Assembly (NCBI GenBank): GCA_002718095.1
Contig: PBDP01000005.1
Coordinates: forward strand, 127,397-140,931
Source: Chloroflexota bacterium
GTDB taxonomy: Bacteria > Chloroflexota > Dehalococcoidia > Lucifugimonadales > UBA826
Reading direction: 5' to 3'
Length of the DNA: 13,535 nt
A program made the position numbers and the translations under genes. Numbering within the stretch: position 1 is the stretch's first letter; each line of letters opens with the position of its first letter. A model generated the notes under the pieces. The model saw nothing but the letters and a program-made list of their open reading frames with translations. It did no database searches and was not told the DNA's origin. Of this stretch, positions 12,934 through 13,535 are shown piece after piece.

Positions 12934-13535
12934 ATGGATATAGAGGAAGCTAATTTAACTCTTTCCAAAATAGCTTTAAAAACTAATTTATCTGAAGGTC
13001 CGGAAGGAATTGAAAAGATTCTAAGAAATATTAATAGTATTAAAGGAATCCCGATTCATGATTTGTCTAAAGTTGTTTCAATTCCAGTACCTGTAATAGC
13101 TGCTATTAGAAAAGAGATGGAAAAGGACGGATTATTAACTCGTGATTCGGGAATGATATTAACTCATTTAGGAGAATCCTTATTAAAATCTATTGGTGTT
13201 TCAGGAAAGAAGAAACTTTTCCTTGACCACGGTTATATATTTCCGGATTTTCTTAAAGATATTAAGTTAGATTTGGAACAAATATTTAAAAATAGACCAG
13301 AACCAAATTTTTCGTTAGATCAATCTCATGTTGACTCAGTAACAGCAATTATGAGGGCAGCTTATTTATATCACCATGACGCTATAGAAGGAAGAAAAAT
13401 TCTTTTATTAGGTGATGATGATTTAACTTCAATAGCGATAGTCTTATTATCTCAGGAATTAAAAATGTATCCGAAAGAGATTCATGTTATTGATATAGAT
13501 AGTCGTATTTTAGATTTTATAGAAACAGTGGTAGG
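12934..13535 (+). CDS. bpsA: Branched-chain polyamine synthase (N4-bis(aminopropyl)spermidine synthase), 3' end cut
   Basis: BpsA transfers two aminopropyl groups from decarboxylated S-adenosylmethionine to the inner nitrogen of spermidine, giving a branched polyamine. The first 200 codons are visible and the frame is still open at the window's right edge, so roughly the last 40 percent is missing. The N-terminal part (1-90) is a winged-helix-like domain (IHDLSKVVSIPVPVIAAIRKEMEKDGLLTRD). Then come the family marks F-S-L-D-Q, RAAYLYHHDAIEGRKILLLGDDDLTSIA with GDDDL at 160-164, and VIDIDSRILDFI with DID at 187-189. The acidic GDDD motif is the active-site signature of this family and differs from ordinary spermidine synthase (SpeE). 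AGGA at 12924-12927 lies inside the end of the upstream gene, three bases before this start, so translation is probably coupled. Confidence 0.85.
   Translation, partial: MDIEEANLTLSKIALKTNLSEGPEGIEKILRNINSIKGIPIHDLSKVVSIPVPVIAAIRKEMEKDGLLTRDSGMILTHLGESLLKSIGVSGKKKLFLDHGYIFPDFLKDIKLDLEQIFKNRPEPNFSLDQSHVDSVTAIMRAAYLYHHDAIEGRKILLLGDDDLTSIAIVLLSQELKMYPKEIHVIDIDSRILDFIETVV

Noticed and set aside
12486-12968. Two minus-strand open frames over the epimerase-like gene
   Set aside because: They are antisense to a gene with clear Rossmann and Y-x-x-x-K motifs, and have no ribosome site.

Overview
The window is AT-rich, densely coding bacterial DNA with short intergenic gaps (the longest is about 168 bases). 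I see no rRNA, tRNA, CRISPR array, insertion sequence or integrase. The gene mix is a DUF3500 protein, an NHL/amidating-lyase-like protein, several short-chain dehydrogenases, a cytidylate-kinase-like P-loop protein and a branched-chain polyamine synthase. Together with the AT-rich, compact layout, this resembles uncultivated marine Chloroflexota (SAR202/Dehalococcoidia-like). That assignment is an inference from gene content only.

Layout. (1) Positions 1-1927, minus strand: a two-gene unit of an NHL-repeat peptidyl-hydroxyglycine-lyase-like enzyme followed by a DUF3500 protein cut by the window edge. (2) 2033-2473, plus: a small MOSC-domain protein, divergent from the lyase and ending exactly where the next minus-strand gene ends. 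(3) 2474-4677, minus: a two-gene unit, manC (GDP-mannose synthesis) then a FabG-like SDR. (4) 4788-5642, plus: a second SDR, divergent from manC. The two promoters appear to share one -10 region. (5) 5811-10459, plus: a solitary OLD-like ATPase/Toprim protein, folC and a fabF-type ketosynthase. A perfect 12-bp palindrome covers the OLD stop codon, and folC and fabF overlap by 11 bases. (6) 10464-11105, minus: a NIPSNAP-like protein of unknown function, convergent with fabF. (7) 11259 to the right edge, plus: a tightly packed unit of a cytidylate-kinase-like protein, an NAD-dependent epimerase-like SDR and bpsA (branched polyamine synthase, truncated by the window).

Functionally this is mostly metabolism: nucleotide-sugar supply, folate polyglutamation, fatty-acid elongation, oxidoreductases acting on unknown alcohols or ketones, and polyamines. 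One gene, the OLD-like ATPase, is a plausible genome-defence or DNA-processing factor. The points most worth a second look are the PAL-like lyase with what appears to be its whole active site, the OLD protein with an altered Toprim acidic motif and structured flanks, the face-to-face promoters at manC/SDR, and bpsA in an apparently non-thermophilic, AT-rich genome. I did not find a clear new multi-gene system.
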